The notes below the pieces were generated by a model, which saw only the letters and a list, made by a program, of their open reading frames with translations, did no database searches and had not been told where the DNA came from. From assembly GCF_017873245.1 (NCBI RefSeq), contig NZ_JAGGJY010000002.1, positions 62,001 to 126,000 on the forward strand: a stretch of DNA of 64,000 bases, written 5' to 3'. This DNA is from Clostridium tertium (GTDB taxonomy: Bacteria; Bacillota; Clostridia; Clostridiales; Clostridiaceae). This document shows positions 35,348-44,531 of the stretch, piece by piece. Position numbers and translations under genes: made by a program. Position 1 is the first letter of the stretch, and the number at the start of each line of letters is the position of its first letter.

Positions 35348-35727
35348 GTTAAAAAACCTTCCTTGTATTATTTACAAGTCTACGAAATCTAGATAGATTT
35401 TAAATAATATTTTTTCTTATATTTTTAATAATTCATAATTGAAAACTAAATAATTTTATACAAATAAAAAAGCCATGGATACTTCCACAGCTATAAATTC
35501 AACACTAATAAGAGTATTTAAAACACTCAAAAGTATATTCGTGGACTTGTATCTATTATAGTTTTATTAATTCCACAACAAATAAAGGTATAACACCCTA
35601 TTTTTTAGAATTAATGTTAAATTACTATTTTAGATACTAAACACTCACAAAAATACCTCTCTTTATTTTAAAATCTATCTAAATATAATATATGATACAA
35701 ATTATTTATGGTCAATACAAAATTAAA
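35348..35727. other. Intergenic region upstream of the MutS2-like gene
   Basis: 380 nt without a gene. It contains the terminator at 35471-35492, a small stem GAGT/ACTC nearby, and otherwise AT-rich sequence. I looked for a riboswitch or T-box on the minus strand and saw no conserved motif of either. Confidence 0.4.
35471..35492 (-). terminator. Hairpin with T-run between the MFS and MutS2-like genes
   Basis: On the minus strand AGCTGTGG pairs with CCATGGCT (two wobble pairs), 6-nt loop, then TTTTTT. It ends the MFS transcript after a 240-nt trailer, or forms part of a leader of the MutS2-like gene. Confidence 0.6.
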
Positions 35728-36879
35728 TTATTTATATTCTTTATCAGTAATTTTTATAAAATATCCCATCAAAATTATTGAAACTAAGCTAATTAAAGCA
35801 CAAATAATTAATCCATTCCCTAATGATGTGTTTGATGAAAATCCTATAACTGGGTTAATGGCTGCTGATATAATACTTCCTATCATAGAATATATAGATA
35901 AGATAGTTACTCTATTTCTAGAAATTATTGATTTATTTTTTATATCAATAATCATTGGTTCCATTACTGCCATACTAATAGCAATTAATGCTATACATAA
36001 AAAACTCAATACTGGACTATCTACAATTATTAATATAAATGAATTTACTAATATTAAAATCATTAAAAATACTATTGATTTCTTTTGCCCAAGTATATTA
36101 CTTAATTTATAAGACTTTACTGATATTAAGTTCATAACTTGAATGGCTACTAATAAAACGCCAAAATATTTAATATCTATTCCACTTTTAATATATTGCC
36201 CCTGGTTTAAAAAGACGGTTATACTTTGAACTACTTCGCTAATTAAAGAAGTTCCAACTATAAATATTATTATTGATTTATTACTTATTACAAACTTAAA
36301 ATTATCTTTTATACTTTCTTTTTTAACAATTTCAGTTTTAACATCAATTAAAAATAAAGATACTAAAAAAGCTAATCCATAAGGAATTATAGTATAATAA
36401 GCAGTTAAATCCATAGATATATTAACTATATAAGTTGACATTATTGAACCAATTAAAAAACCTATAGTTGAAAACCATTCATATCTAGCAAATACTCTCT
36501 CACTATTTTCTTCATCATTTATTGATAAATATATTAAGCTATAATCACATCCTGATAAGCCAGATATTGATATAGATAGCAATACTCTTTCAAATAAAAA
36601 CATTACAAATGAATTTGCCTTGAAAAATATAATTTTAGATATAAAAAATATAAAATTTGATATTATTAATGTCTTCTTATACCCAAATTTATCTGCAAAA
36701 ATTCCCCAGGGCATTTCTAATGCTATTATCAAAAGCATGGAAATAGATTCTATCAAGAAAATTTGTGATAAGGATATACCTCTGTTTTCTCTAAACACTG
36801 TCGCTATTGGAGCATAAAATACGAACCCTTGTAAAAATACTATCAGATTCATTAAATATATATTTCTTTTATTATTCAA
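35728..36879 (-). CDS. MFS transporter
   Basis: 383-residue major facilitator superfamily protein with about 12 hydrophobic segments. The loop between spans 2 and 3 shows the family pattern (PWGIFADKFGYKKTLIISNF). The long central loop after span 6 is FLIDVKTEIVKKESIKDNFK. Substrate cannot be read; the layout resembles drug or small-metabolite exporters. The start is TTG at 36879 with AGGAGGA 8 nt upstream; no ATG lies nearer. Monocistronic. Confidence 0.88.
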   Translation of the reverse strand: MNNKRNIYLMNLIVFLQGFVFYAPIATVFRENRGISLSQIFLIESISMLLIIALEMPWGIFADKFGYKKTLIISNFIFFISKIIFFKANSFVMFLFERVLLSISISGLSGCDYSLIYLSINDEENSERVFARYEWFSTIGFLIGSIMSTYIVNISMDLTAYYTIIPYGLAFLVSLFLIDVKTEIVKKESIKDNFKFVISNKSIIIFIVGTSLISEVVQSITVFLNQGQYIKSGIDIKYFGVLLVAIQVMNLISVKSYKLSNILGQKKSIVFLMILILVNSFILIIVDSPVLSFLCIALIAISMAVMEPMIIDIKNKSIISRNRVTILSIYSMIGSIISAAINPVIGFSSNTSLGNGLIICALISLVSIILMGYFIKITDKEYK

Positions 36880-37019
36880 TTTAACTTTCCTCCTAAAAAC
36901 ACAACAAATAAACCTTTCATAAAAAGGCTAAAAATATGAGTTTAGAAATTAAGTTAAATTGGTCTAAACATAAATAATACCTCCAACTATTTATAAATAT
37001 ATTATATAATTTAAACAAA

Positions 37020-37052
37020 AAAATAGAAAGTGAATTAACCACTTTCTATTTT
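37020..37052 (-). terminator. Terminator of the MacAB-like operon
   Basis: Perfect 13-bp stem AAAATAGAAAGTG / CACTTTCTATTTT with a 7-nt loop. Its promoter-proximal arm overlaps the stop codon of the permease gene. Confidence 0.8.
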
Positions 37053-38254
37053 AGTATGTCTACAGTATTTGCATTTGCTGCCTTTCTGGCTGGAATAAAG
37101 CTCGATGCAAGTCCTATAACAATTGATATTCCTATTGCCAGTAAGCTTGTAAATAAATTTGGTGTAATTACTAATTTAAAATACATTGATATTATATTGG
37201 CAATCATAATTCCTAATGTATATCCTACGATTCCCCCAACCATAGTAATTACTATTCCTTCAATTAAAAATTCCCGTCTAATATCTTTTTTCCTTGCCCC
37301 AAGTGCTCTTTTTATTCCAATTTCTCTAGTTCTTTCTGAGACTGAAGTATACATCATATTCATAAGGCCTATTCCTGCTATAAATAAAGAAATACCTGCA
37401 ACAGATGCAATGAACATAGTTATAGTATTAAGTACTCCCCCTAATAAATTTACTATTCCACTTGTATCTATTATTTCATATTTCCCCTTAATTCTATTTC
37501 CCTCAATTGAATTTAAAGTATTTTCTATTTCTTTTATACTAGCTTTTACATCACTATCATTTTTTAAAGTAATCTTTAATCCTTCCACTTTTTTAATACT
37601 AGAAAAGTATTTATCATAAGTTTCTTTTGGAATGCTTACATCTCCTCCCATATTAAAGAAACTTATCTCCTCTTCCTGTGGTGCTTTTTTTATACCTACA
37701 ATTTCAAAGGATATACCATTTATAGTTGCTATTCCACTTACTAATTTCTCTACATCATCAAAATTACTTTTTAATGTTTGTTCTGAAGCAAATATAACTC
37801 TATTTTTAAGAAGGTTATCATTTTTAGTTAAATTTCTTCCAAAAGCATCTTCTGCTATATCAAACTCTTCTACAGGCTTAACTAAAACATTAATCACTTT
37901 TCCTCTAACATCCATTTGCATATATTCTCCAAAAGAATTGCTACTATATTGAAATTCAACTGATTCTACCGAATCTAATCCTTCAACTGAATCTTTATGT
38001 TTATTATTAAAAAACTCCATACTTGAAACTTCTTCTGTAAAAGTTTCTGGACTAAAGCTTGCCATAAGAACAACAGCTCCATCTGTTTCTCCTGTAAATT
38101 CCTTAATGGTCTTATTTTTATACCCTTGTCCTAGTGCCACTATTGTAATGACAGATGCTATACCAATAATTATTCCTATCATTGTAAGAATTGATCTTTT
38201 CTTATTTCTATTTAAATTTCTTAAGGCAGTAAAAATTAAAACTCTAAATTTCAT
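37046..38254 (-). CDS. ABC transporter permease (MacB/FtsX type)
   Basis: 402-residue membrane protein with the MacB layout: one N-terminal span (about 20-40; NRNKKRSILTMIGIIIGIASVI), a large extracellular domain (about 45-270), and three C-terminal spans with the FtsX signature SVSERTREIGIKRALGARKK. It forms, with the ATPase and adaptor encoded upstream, a tripartite exporter or lipoprotein/peptide efflux pump. Its ATG lies inside the end of the ATPase gene (11-nt overlap), with AAGGAGGTAG embedded in the coding sequence, indicating translational coupling. Confidence 0.92.
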   Translation of the reverse strand: MKFRVLIFTALRNLNRNKKRSILTMIGIIIGIASVITIVALGQGYKNKTIKEFTGETDGAVVLMASFSPETFTEEVSSMEFFNNKHKDSVEGLDSVESVEFQYSSNSFGEYMQMDVRGKVINVLVKPVEEFDIAEDAFGRNLTKNDNLLKNRVIFASEQTLKSNFDDVEKLVSGIATINGISFEIVGIKKAPQEEEISFFNMGGDVSIPKETYDKYFSSIKKVEGLKITLKNDSDVKASIKEIENTLNSIEGNRIKGKYEIIDTSGIVNLLGGVLNTITMFIASVAGISLFIAGIGLMNMMYTSVSERTREIGIKRALGARKKDIRREFLIEGIVITMVGGIVGYTLGIMIANIISMYFKLVITPNLFTSLLAIGISIVIGLASSFIPARKAANANTVDILK

Positions 38255-38924
38255 TATTATCTACCTCCTTAAGTTGTCCATCAAAAATCTTTACTATTCT
38301 TTTTGCTTTTTTTGCAACATTTATATCATGAGTGATTAAAATAATAGTTATTCCTTCTTTATTTAATTTGTTAAATATTTCAATTATCTCTTCTGAAGTT
38401 TTACTATCAAGAGCCCCAGTAGGCTCATCAGCAATTATTATATCTGGATTGTTTACTAATGATCTAACTATTGATATTCTTTGTTGCTGTCCTCCTGATA
38501 ATTGTTTTGGATATTTATCAATCTTATCTAATAATTTTACTTTTTCTAAGAGCTCTTTTACTTTATCTTTAGTTTCTTTAATTCCTCTTCCCATATATAA
38601 CATAGGAAGCTCTATATTTTCCTTAATAGTTAATCTATCAATTAAATTAAAATCTTGAAATACAAAACCTATTTTTTCATTTCTTAAATTACTAAGTAAA
38701 TCATCATTTAGAGTTTTCACTTCTTTTTCATCAAGAAAATAACTTCCTTGAAATTCTTTATCTAATAAGCCTAATATTTTTATCATTGTAGATTTACCTG
38801 ATCCAGAGGGACCCATTATAGCTAGAAATTCACCTTTAGCTACATCTAAATCTACATCTTTTAATGCATGTAATTTTTCTTCTCCTGAAGAATAATACTT
38901 ATTTATACCCTTCAGTTTTATCAT
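38244..38924 (-). CDS. ABC transporter ATP-binding protein (MacB/LolD type)
   Basis: 226-residue ATPase. Walker A GPSGSGKST (about 36-44), Q-loop FVFQDFNLIDRLT, signature LSGGQQQRISIVRSL, Walker B IIIADEPTGALD, H-loop ILITHD. The LDxxT/GALDSKT end is typical of the MacB/LolD subgroup that works with FtsX-like permeases. It starts 1-2 nt after the adaptor gene stop and overlaps the permease gene. ATG follows AGGAGGAAG. Confidence 0.95.
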   Translation of the reverse strand: MIKLKGINKYYSSGEEKLHALKDVDLDVAKGEFLAIMGPSGSGKSTMIKILGLLDKEFQGSYFLDEKEVKTLNDDLLSNLRNEKIGFVFQDFNLIDRLTIKENIELPMLYMGRGIKETKDKVKELLEKVKLLDKIDKYPKQLSGGQQQRISIVRSLVNNPDIIIADEPTGALDSKTSEEIIEIFNKLNKEGITIILITHDINVAKKAKRIVKIFDGQLKEVDNNEI

Positions 38925-38925
38925 A

Positions 38926-40005
38926 TTATACTTCCTCCTTACTATCTTCGGAAGGATTTAATAGTATCTTATCTCCTACTTTTAAAGTGTCATTTTGAAT
39001 TATGTAGTTATCATTCTTTAAAGTTGCTGATATTTCTACTTTTTTATTATTTTCACCTTCAATCAATTTAACGTATAGTTTTCCCGCTTCTTCTATAACA
39101 CAACTTTTTGGGATTGTTATCTCTGCTGGATTTACTGTTAACTCTACGCTAAATCCTATTTTTATACTTTCATCCGGCTTAATATAAAACTTATATACCA
39201 CAGATTTTTGATCTGCTGACATTGATGGAATTTCTTCAATCTTTGTTATCTTACCTGTAACTTTTTTATTATTACTTATAATTTTTATTTCTACTTTATC
39301 ATCTATTTTAAGTTCCTCTATATCAAATTCTGACGCTTCTGATTCAATTAAAGAATCCTGAGAAATTATTCTCATATACTCTTTTGTAGGATCTTCATTA
39401 TTTATATAAACTTTTCCACCTATTTCCGCTTTTACACTTTTCACTACTTTTCCTTTAAGAGAATCCCTTTTAGAAATAACATCATTTAAATTTGCATTTA
39501 ACTCTTCTAACATACTAGCATTTTCAACTTGCTCTCCTTGTATGTTTACACCTTGATTTAAGTTTTGTTCTCCTTGATTTATTATTTCTGAAGATGCTTG
39601 CTCTTCTTTTTTTAGTGATTCTAACTTACTTATTCTTTCTTTTTCTCTATCAATTTTTGAACTCAATGAACTAATTTGTCTATTTAGCTCATCTATTTGC
39701 TCTTGAATAACTTCATTATAATAATTAAAAAGCACTTTATCTTTTTCTACAATTTGTCCATCTTCTACAAATACTTCATTTAACTCTCCATTGGAGTTAT
39801 CTAAAATTATCTTTTGCTCATTACTTATAATACTGCTTCCCTTAAATTTTAATCCGCTAGTGTCTTCTATTTCAAAATAATCAACTTTATTTTCCTTGTT
39901 ACTATCCAGTGTTGATTTATTCTTAACATATAGTGCTCCACTTACTGTTACAATTAAAGCTATTATAAATATACTAATTCCTATTATAATTTGTTTCTTC
40001 TTCAT
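38926..40005 (-). CDS. Efflux adaptor (HlyD/MacA-like)
   Basis: 359-residue membrane-fusion-type protein with one N-terminal span (about 5-26). A lipoyl-like segment (VEDGQIVEKDKVLFNYYNEV) precedes a coiled coil (about 95-180, rich in Glu, Lys and Gln, interrupted by the Gln/Asn/Gly-rich INQGEQNLNQGVNIQGEQ), then beta-barrel domains ending SCVIEEAGKLYVKLIEG. In Gram-positive bacteria such adaptors pair with MacB-like ABC systems, as here with the next two genes. First gene of the three-gene unit; ATG follows AGAGGTGATG. Confidence 0.88.
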   Translation of the reverse strand: MKKKQIIIGISIFIIALIVTVSGALYVKNKSTLDSNKENKVDYFEIEDTSGLKFKGSSIISNEQKIILDNSNGELNEVFVEDGQIVEKDKVLFNYYNEVIQEQIDELNRQISSLSSKIDREKERISKLESLKKEEQASSEIINQGEQNLNQGVNIQGEQVENASMLEELNANLNDVISKRDSLKGKVVKSVKAEIGGKVYINNEDPTKEYMRIISQDSLIESEASEFDIEELKIDDKVEIKIISNNKKVTGKITKIEEIPSMSADQKSVVYKFYIKPDESIKIGFSVELTVNPAEITIPKSCVIEEAGKLYVKLIEGENNKKVEISATLKNDNYIIQNDTLKVGDKILLNPSEDSKEEV

Positions 40006-40040
40006 AACATCACCTCTTATATAATGTTCTTAAATGAATA

Positions 40041-40067
40041 GAGTAAATCTAATAAATAGATTTACTC
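40041..40067 (-). terminator. Hairpin between the small membrane gene and the adaptor gene
   Basis: Perfect 11-bp stem GAGTAAATCTA / TAGATTTACTC with a 5-nt loop; no true T-run, so it may only reduce read-through. Confidence 0.55.
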
Positions 40068-40077
40068 CCCTTGCACA

Positions 40078-40482
40078 TTATTCCTTAACAAAATATATAT
40101 CTTTCTTTTTATAAATAAAGAAAATCATTAATCCTGGAAAAATTAGATTTAATGGTGTATATAAATTAACTCCAGAAATTATTGCTGAATAAATGAATGA
40201 TAATACCTCTATACCTATAAATACAAATGCTCCAATAGGTTTTTTACATAAAATTAATATTACAGCTATAGTTATTATTAATGCTATAGCTAATGTTATT
40301 GAAATTTGAGCTATATTTACTTGAGTCCCCATTCCTGCATCAGCTAAAATCTTATTTGTTTCATCTTTAAAAAAGATATTAATTATAGATCCAAATATAA
40401 CAAATACTTGTCCAATTAAATAAAGCACAGACATTGTAATAATCCCAGCACCTACTCTTTTTCTTTCTACATTATTTTCCAT
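40078..40482 (-). CDS. Small four-span membrane protein
   Basis: 134-residue membrane protein of unknown function with four hydrophobic segments (about residues 12-34, 53-73, 77-95 and 100-118) and a basic end. I start it at the ATG at 40482 (MENNVERKRVGAG) because TTGGAGGGGG lies 8 nt upstream; a longer frame reaching 40542 has no SD. It is upstream of the MacAB-like genes on the same strand but separated by a hairpin. No named family recognised. Confidence 0.7.
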   Translation of the reverse strand: MENNVERKRVGAGIITMSVLYLIGQVFVIFGSIINIFFKDETNKILADAGMGTQVNIAQISITLAIALIITIAVILILCKKPIGAFVFIGIEVLSFIYSAIISGVNLYTPLNLIFPGLMIFFIYKKKDIYFVKE

Positions 40483-40664
40483 TGCTATTTCCCCCTCCAA
40501 AATATTCATTTTTATAGTACTATTTACCTCAAATAAATACAATATTAGTTACCTTAAGTTTATCTTAAGTTTAGTTTAAGCAAAAATAGAATCTACCTCT
40601 AAATATCTAATGGACAAAAATAATATCTTATTCTATTTGAAAATTAAATACTTTATAATTATAA

Positions 40665-40709
40665 AAAAGAACACAAAATAAGAATCATTACATCTCATTT
40701 GGTTCTTTT
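40665..40709 (-). terminator. Probable terminator of the two-component operon
   Basis: AAAAGAAC (40665-40672) pairs with GTTCTTTT (40702-40709) around a 29-nt loop; a run of Ts follows on the minus strand, about 55 nt past the kinase stop. Confidence 0.5.
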
Positions 40710-40763
40710 AGTTTAGAAAATCTAAAAATAAAATAGTAAATTATAGTTCTGATACACCTATTT

Positions 40764-42170
40764 TCATTTTTTTAAAATTATCTTAAATTTACTTCCGCCC
40801 CCTTCATCAGAAATCAAAATAATTTTTCCTTTATGTAATTCTATAATCTTTTTAGTAATAGCTAATCCAAGTCCACTTCCACCACTAGACTCTCTAGAAA
40901 TATCTCCTCTCACAAATTCCTCAAAAACTTTATCTAGTATTTCTTTTTTAATTCCTATTCCATTGTCTCCAATTATTATTTCTATATCTTCTTCATTATT
41001 ATTTAGTCCAATAAAAATAGTCGTATTTCTTTCATTGTATTTTAAAGAATTAATAATTAAATTACATATAGCTCTTTCTAATTCTTTAGCATCAAATTTA
41101 TAATAAATTGGATCTTCCGGAATATCTATTTCTAAGTTAAATTCAGCTTCCTCAATTTCTCCATAATAAAGGGCTACTACTTCCCTTAAAAATTCACAAA
41201 TATCATTTTGTTTAATATTTAATTTATAATCTATACTATCTAATTTAGTAAATATAAAAAGTTCATTTACTAAGTAGTTTAATCTACATGTTTTATTATA
41301 GATATAATCTAAATAAATTCTTTTCTCCTCTGAATCTTGTACAGTTCCATCGTTTAAAGCCCGTGAATATCCCATAATAGAAGTTATTGGGGTTTTTATA
41401 TCATGTGCTATATCTCTTATCATATCTCTTTTACTTTTTTCAAGCTTATCCTTATTTTCATTAACTAATTTAATTTCTTTTACCATATAATTAAAGCTAT
41501 CTCTTATACTATCTATTTCCTTATATCCTTCAAAGTCTAATCTTACTGATAAGTTTCCTTTACTCATCTTTTCTATACCTAAATTTATTTGATTTAAAGG
41601 CTCTCTAATTTTCTTTATATACTTATAATAAACCCCCCATAAGGCTAATACCATAAACACAACTGCTATAACTAATGAATATTTTATAGTTTCTCTAACT
41701 CTCTTGCCTAAACTCTTTATTTTTAATTGTTTTGTTAAAAAAAATTCACTATTAGGAATTTTCACTATATATAATTTATCATCTTGCTTATATACTTTTG
41801 AATCAAAAAACTTTTCTTCTTTTTTTAATTGATCTTCATAGAAATTTATAACATTTAATAAATTATAGTCATTTATATTATCTTTCTTTTCTCCAATTAC
41901 ACTAATAACTTTATTATTTTCTATGGTTTCTATCCATCCACCAACTTCTAATATTCCATTAATATTAATATCTTCATAGTTTTGAACAAAAAATTCTTCT
42001 TCCATAAGCCTTTCTTCTTCTTTTGTCAAATGCATATTAGATATAATTCCCCAAATTAAAATAAAAATAAATAATATTAAAGCTATAATAAATATTATTA
42101 TTGTATATATATAGTTAACAATAAATATTCTACTTAAACTCTTATTCCTAAAAAGATTATTTTTCTTCAA
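40764..42170 (-). CDS. Sensor histidine kinase
   Basis: 468-residue membrane kinase. Two spans (about 15-40 and 163-185) flank an extracellular sensor of about 120 residues; then HAMP (REPLNQINLGIEKMSKGNLS), the phosphorylation box DIAHDIKTPITSIMGYSRAL (His about 263), and an ATPase domain with N-box (NLIINSLKYN), G1 (GDNGIGI) and G2 (GGSGLGLAI). Its TTG start at 42170 lies inside the end of the response regulator gene (14-nt overlap), so the two are translationally coupled. The downstream efflux operon is a plausible target. Confidence 0.93.
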   Translation of the reverse strand: MKKNNLFRNKSLSRIFIVNYIYTIIIFIIALILFIFILIWGIISNMHLTKEEERLMEEEFFVQNYEDININGILEVGGWIETIENNKVISVIGEKKDNINDYNLLNVINFYEDQLKKEEKFFDSKVYKQDDKLYIVKIPNSEFFLTKQLKIKSLGKRVRETIKYSLVIAVVFMVLALWGVYYKYIKKIREPLNQINLGIEKMSKGNLSVRLDFEGYKEIDSIRDSFNYMVKEIKLVNENKDKLEKSKRDMIRDIAHDIKTPITSIMGYSRALNDGTVQDSEEKRIYLDYIYNKTCRLNYLVNELFIFTKLDSIDYKLNIKQNDICEFLREVVALYYGEIEEAEFNLEIDIPEDPIYYKFDAKELERAICNLIINSLKYNERNTTIFIGLNNNEEDIEIIIGDNGIGIKKEILDKVFEEFVRGDISRESSGGSGLGLAITKKIIELHKGKIILISDEGGGSKFKIILKK

Positions 42171-42846
42171 ATCTATACCCTATTCCTCTTATTGTTTTTA
42201 TATATTTATTTTCTTTGTTATTGTCTTCAATTTTATCTCTTAAATTACTTATATGTACCATTATTACATTATCATCATATAGATATTCCTCTTTCCAAAT
42301 ATTTTCAAATATCCTTTGCTTTGTTAAAACTTTATTTTTATTTTCCATAAATAATTCTAATAATTTAAATTCTTTTAAGGTTAAGAATACTTCCTCTCCT
42401 CCCTTAGTTACAATAATTTTATCTTTATCTAATATTAAATCTCTACTTTTAATAATATTCTCATTATTATCCTCTAAATTTAATAAATAACATCTTCTTA
42501 ATTGAGCATTAACCCTAGCTATTAATTCTAATGGATCAAAAGGTTTTGTTATATAATCATCAGCTCCAATATCCAACCCTATAACCTTATCATGGTTTTC
42601 ACATTTTGCCGAAATAATTATTATTGGTATATTACTAGTGCTTCTAATTTTCTTTATTAAATCATATCCATCTGTTCCTGGCATCATTAAATCCATAATT
42701 GCTAAATTAATTTTTTCTAAATTTAAGATTTCTAATGCTTTATCTGAATCATAAGCTTTAAAAATACAATATCCCTTATTCCTTAAGTAAAGATCAATTA
42801 AGTCTACAATTTCTTTCTCATCATCTACTATTAATATATTTATCAT
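42157..42846 (-). CDS. OmpR-family response regulator
   Basis: About 229-residue regulator. Receiver domain: acidic pair in ILIVDDEKE, phospho-acceptor Asp in LAIMDLMMPG, Lys in DDYITKPFDP. Winged-helix DNA-binding domain: LTLKEFKLLELFMENKNKVLT, then DDNVIMVHISNLRDKI and KTIRGIGYRFEE. I start it at the ATG at 42846 (MINILIVDD) after AAGGAGAATGGT; an upstream in-frame extension would add 17 residues atypical of the family. First gene of the two-component operon. Confidence 0.95.
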   Translation of the reverse strand: MINILIVDDEKEIVDLIDLYLRNKGYCIFKAYDSDKALEILNLEKINLAIMDLMMPGTDGYDLIKKIRSTSNIPIIIISAKCENHDKVIGLDIGADDYITKPFDPLELIARVNAQLRRCYLLNLEDNNENIIKSRDLILDKDKIIVTKGGEEVFLTLKEFKLLELFMENKNKVLTKQRIFENIWKEEYLYDDNVIMVHISNLRDKIEDNNKENKYIKTIRGIGYRFEEK

Positions 42847-42897
42847 ACCATTCTCCTTATAGCTTATAAATTTCGATCTTATTACATTATAATACAA

Positions 42898-43209
42898 TAT
42901 TATCCAACTTAAAGTAATATTTGACGAAATTTCTATATAATTTACAATAAATATCTAATATATATATATCTAACCATAAGTAATTAATAAGATTTGAATA
43001 ACGGTAATATCTAACAACTAATATAAGAATTAACTATTCTATCTACTTTTAATCTTGTATTTTACTTAAATAATTATATTACTATTTAATATAATTATAG
43101 TTTTAACTGTTAATTAAAACATATAGTTAAATTACTTTAAATAATATTTAATACTCTAATTTACCTTTCAATTTTACTGTAATATAATTATTATAGTAAA
43201 TATATTACT
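42898..43209. other. Divergent intergenic region
   Basis: About 310 nt of extremely AT-rich DNA between the response regulator and the YibE/F gene. A TATAAT at 43183-43188 with a poor -35 (TTACCT 43161-43166) may drive the YibE/F gene. Nothing else is legible. Confidence 0.35.
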
Positions 43210-43221
43210 TTGGAGGATAAT

Positions 43222-44424
43222 ATGGGTAAAAAGGGTGGGAAAAACAAAAAAATTAACAAAAGAGAAAATTTTGTAAAAATCAAGTCAAATGAAAATCTTA
43301 TTTTATTGATAGGGGTTATATTTTTTAGCATCATCTTAATTATTATTTCAAAATCTATATTTAGCAGTGGATTTTTACCTGATAAATATAATGGCCATAT
43401 GAAATACTATAATGCTGTTGTTACAGAAGTTTTAAGTGAAGATTTGATAAAAGATCCTTATATAGAAGATGTTGAAGTAGGATTTCAAAAGATAGTAGTT
43501 AAAATTTCATCAAAGCCTTATTCTGGAAATACATTTGAAATAGAAAATCCAATCAGTAGATTATATAATTTAAAAGTTAAAGAAGGCACTAAAGTAATAG
43601 TAGGAGTTATTGAAAAAGATGGTTCTACTCAAATGAATTTATATAGTTATGATCGAAGTAATATGATTTATTTATTAATAGCAGTATTTATTTTGTCAGT
43701 TGTTGTAATAGGTGGATTTAAAGGTGTTAAATCTTTAGTAGCTCTAATTTTCACTTTAATATGTTGTGTATATCTAATGGTTCCTTTAATGCTTAGAGGT
43801 GTAAATCCCATACTGTCAGGAATTCTAATGAGCATATTAAGTATAACTATTACTCTTGTACTAGTTTCTGGATTTAACAAAAAGACCTTAACTGCTATTT
43901 TAGGTACAGTTTCAGGGGTTATCATAGCAGGATTAATAGCTTATATTTTCGGATCATTAACCAATCTTTCAGGATTAAATATGAGTGAAGCAGAAAGTTT
44001 AGCATATATTGCTGAGGATACTGGATTGAAAATTAAGGGAATAATGTTTACTGGAATATTAGTTGCAACTCTTGGAGCTGTAATGGATATTGCAATGTCA
44101 ATTGCTTCATCAATATTTGAAATCCATAAAGTAAACGATAAAATAAGCTTTAATGAATTATTTAAAAGTGCTATGAACATAGGTAAAGACACTATTGGAA
44201 CAATGACTAATACATTGATTTTAGCATTTGCTGGTGGCTCTTTAAGTATTTTGATATTAGTCTTTTCAGCAAATATGCCTTTTAATAAATTAATAAATTT
44301 AGACCTTTTAGGCATAGAAATAATTCAAGGCTTATCTGGAAGTATAGGAATAGTACTAGCAGTTCCAATCACTGCATTTATAGGCTGTTATTTATGTAAA
44401 AATGAACTTAAATTTAAAAAATAA
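43222..44424 (+). CDS. YibE/F-like membrane protein
   Basis: About 400-residue integral membrane protein of the YibE/F family, function not established. One span near the N-terminus, an extracellular segment (about 55-145) and seven or more C-terminal spans. Typical blocks are VIGGFKGVKSLVALIFTLIC, GVMFTGILVATLGAVMDIAM-like text (GIMFTGILVATLGAVMDIAM), and GTMTNTLILAFAGGSL. The ATG at 43222 is preferred: TTGGAGGA sits 6-8 nt upstream, and the in-frame TTG at 43210 is itself part of that SD. Monocistronic, with a GC-rich terminator. Confidence 0.88.
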   Translation: MGKKGGKNKKINKRENFVKIKSNENLILLIGVIFFSIILIIISKSIFSSGFLPDKYNGHMKYYNAVVTEVLSEDLIKDPYIEDVEVGFQKIVVKISSKPYSGNTFEIENPISRLYNLKVKEGTKVIVGVIEKDGSTQMNLYSYDRSNMIYLLIAVFILSVVVIGGFKGVKSLVALIFTLICCVYLMVPLMLRGVNPILSGILMSILSITITLVLVSGFNKKTLTAILGTVSGVIIAGLIAYIFGSLTNLSGLNMSEAESLAYIAEDTGLKIKGIMFTGILVATLGAVMDIAMSIASSIFEIHKVNDKISFNELFKSAMNIGKDTIGTMTNTLILAFAGGSLSILILVFSANMPFNKLINLDLLGIEIIQGLSGSIGIVLAVPITAFIGCYLCKNELKFKK

Positions 44425-44451
44425 AGGGAGTCGCGTTTCGCGACCCCCTTT
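44423..44451 (+). terminator. GC-rich terminator of the YibE/F gene
   Basis: AAAGGG.GTCGCG pairs with CGCGAC.CCCTTT (one mismatch) around TTT; it overlaps the stop codon. Similar hairpins with a CGAAA/TTTCG loop occur near 49800 and 61316-61342. Confidence 0.85.
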
Positions 44452-44480
44452 ATAAATTTATCTCTCAGCATATAGGTACT
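44428..44480. repeat. Dispersed intergenic repeat, copy 1
   Basis: From the terminator loop onward (CGTTTCG), the next 50 nt match 49790-49843: CCCTTTATAAATTTATCTC is identical and ATATAGGTAC ends both. The two copies share about 80% identity. Confidence 0.6.
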
Positions 44481-44531
44481 CATAAGAAATTATGTAAAAT
44501 TACTTTTTAAGATAATCCAGCTATTTTTAAC

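Noticed and set aside
35348-35727. Possible riboswitch upstream of the MutS2-like gene
   Set aside because: Only a terminator-like hairpin is visible; no aptamer core motif or T-box sequence could be found.
37056-37619. Long plus-strand open frame opposite the MacB-like permease
   Set aside because: Antisense shadow of a well-supported membrane permease gene, without a ribosome binding site.
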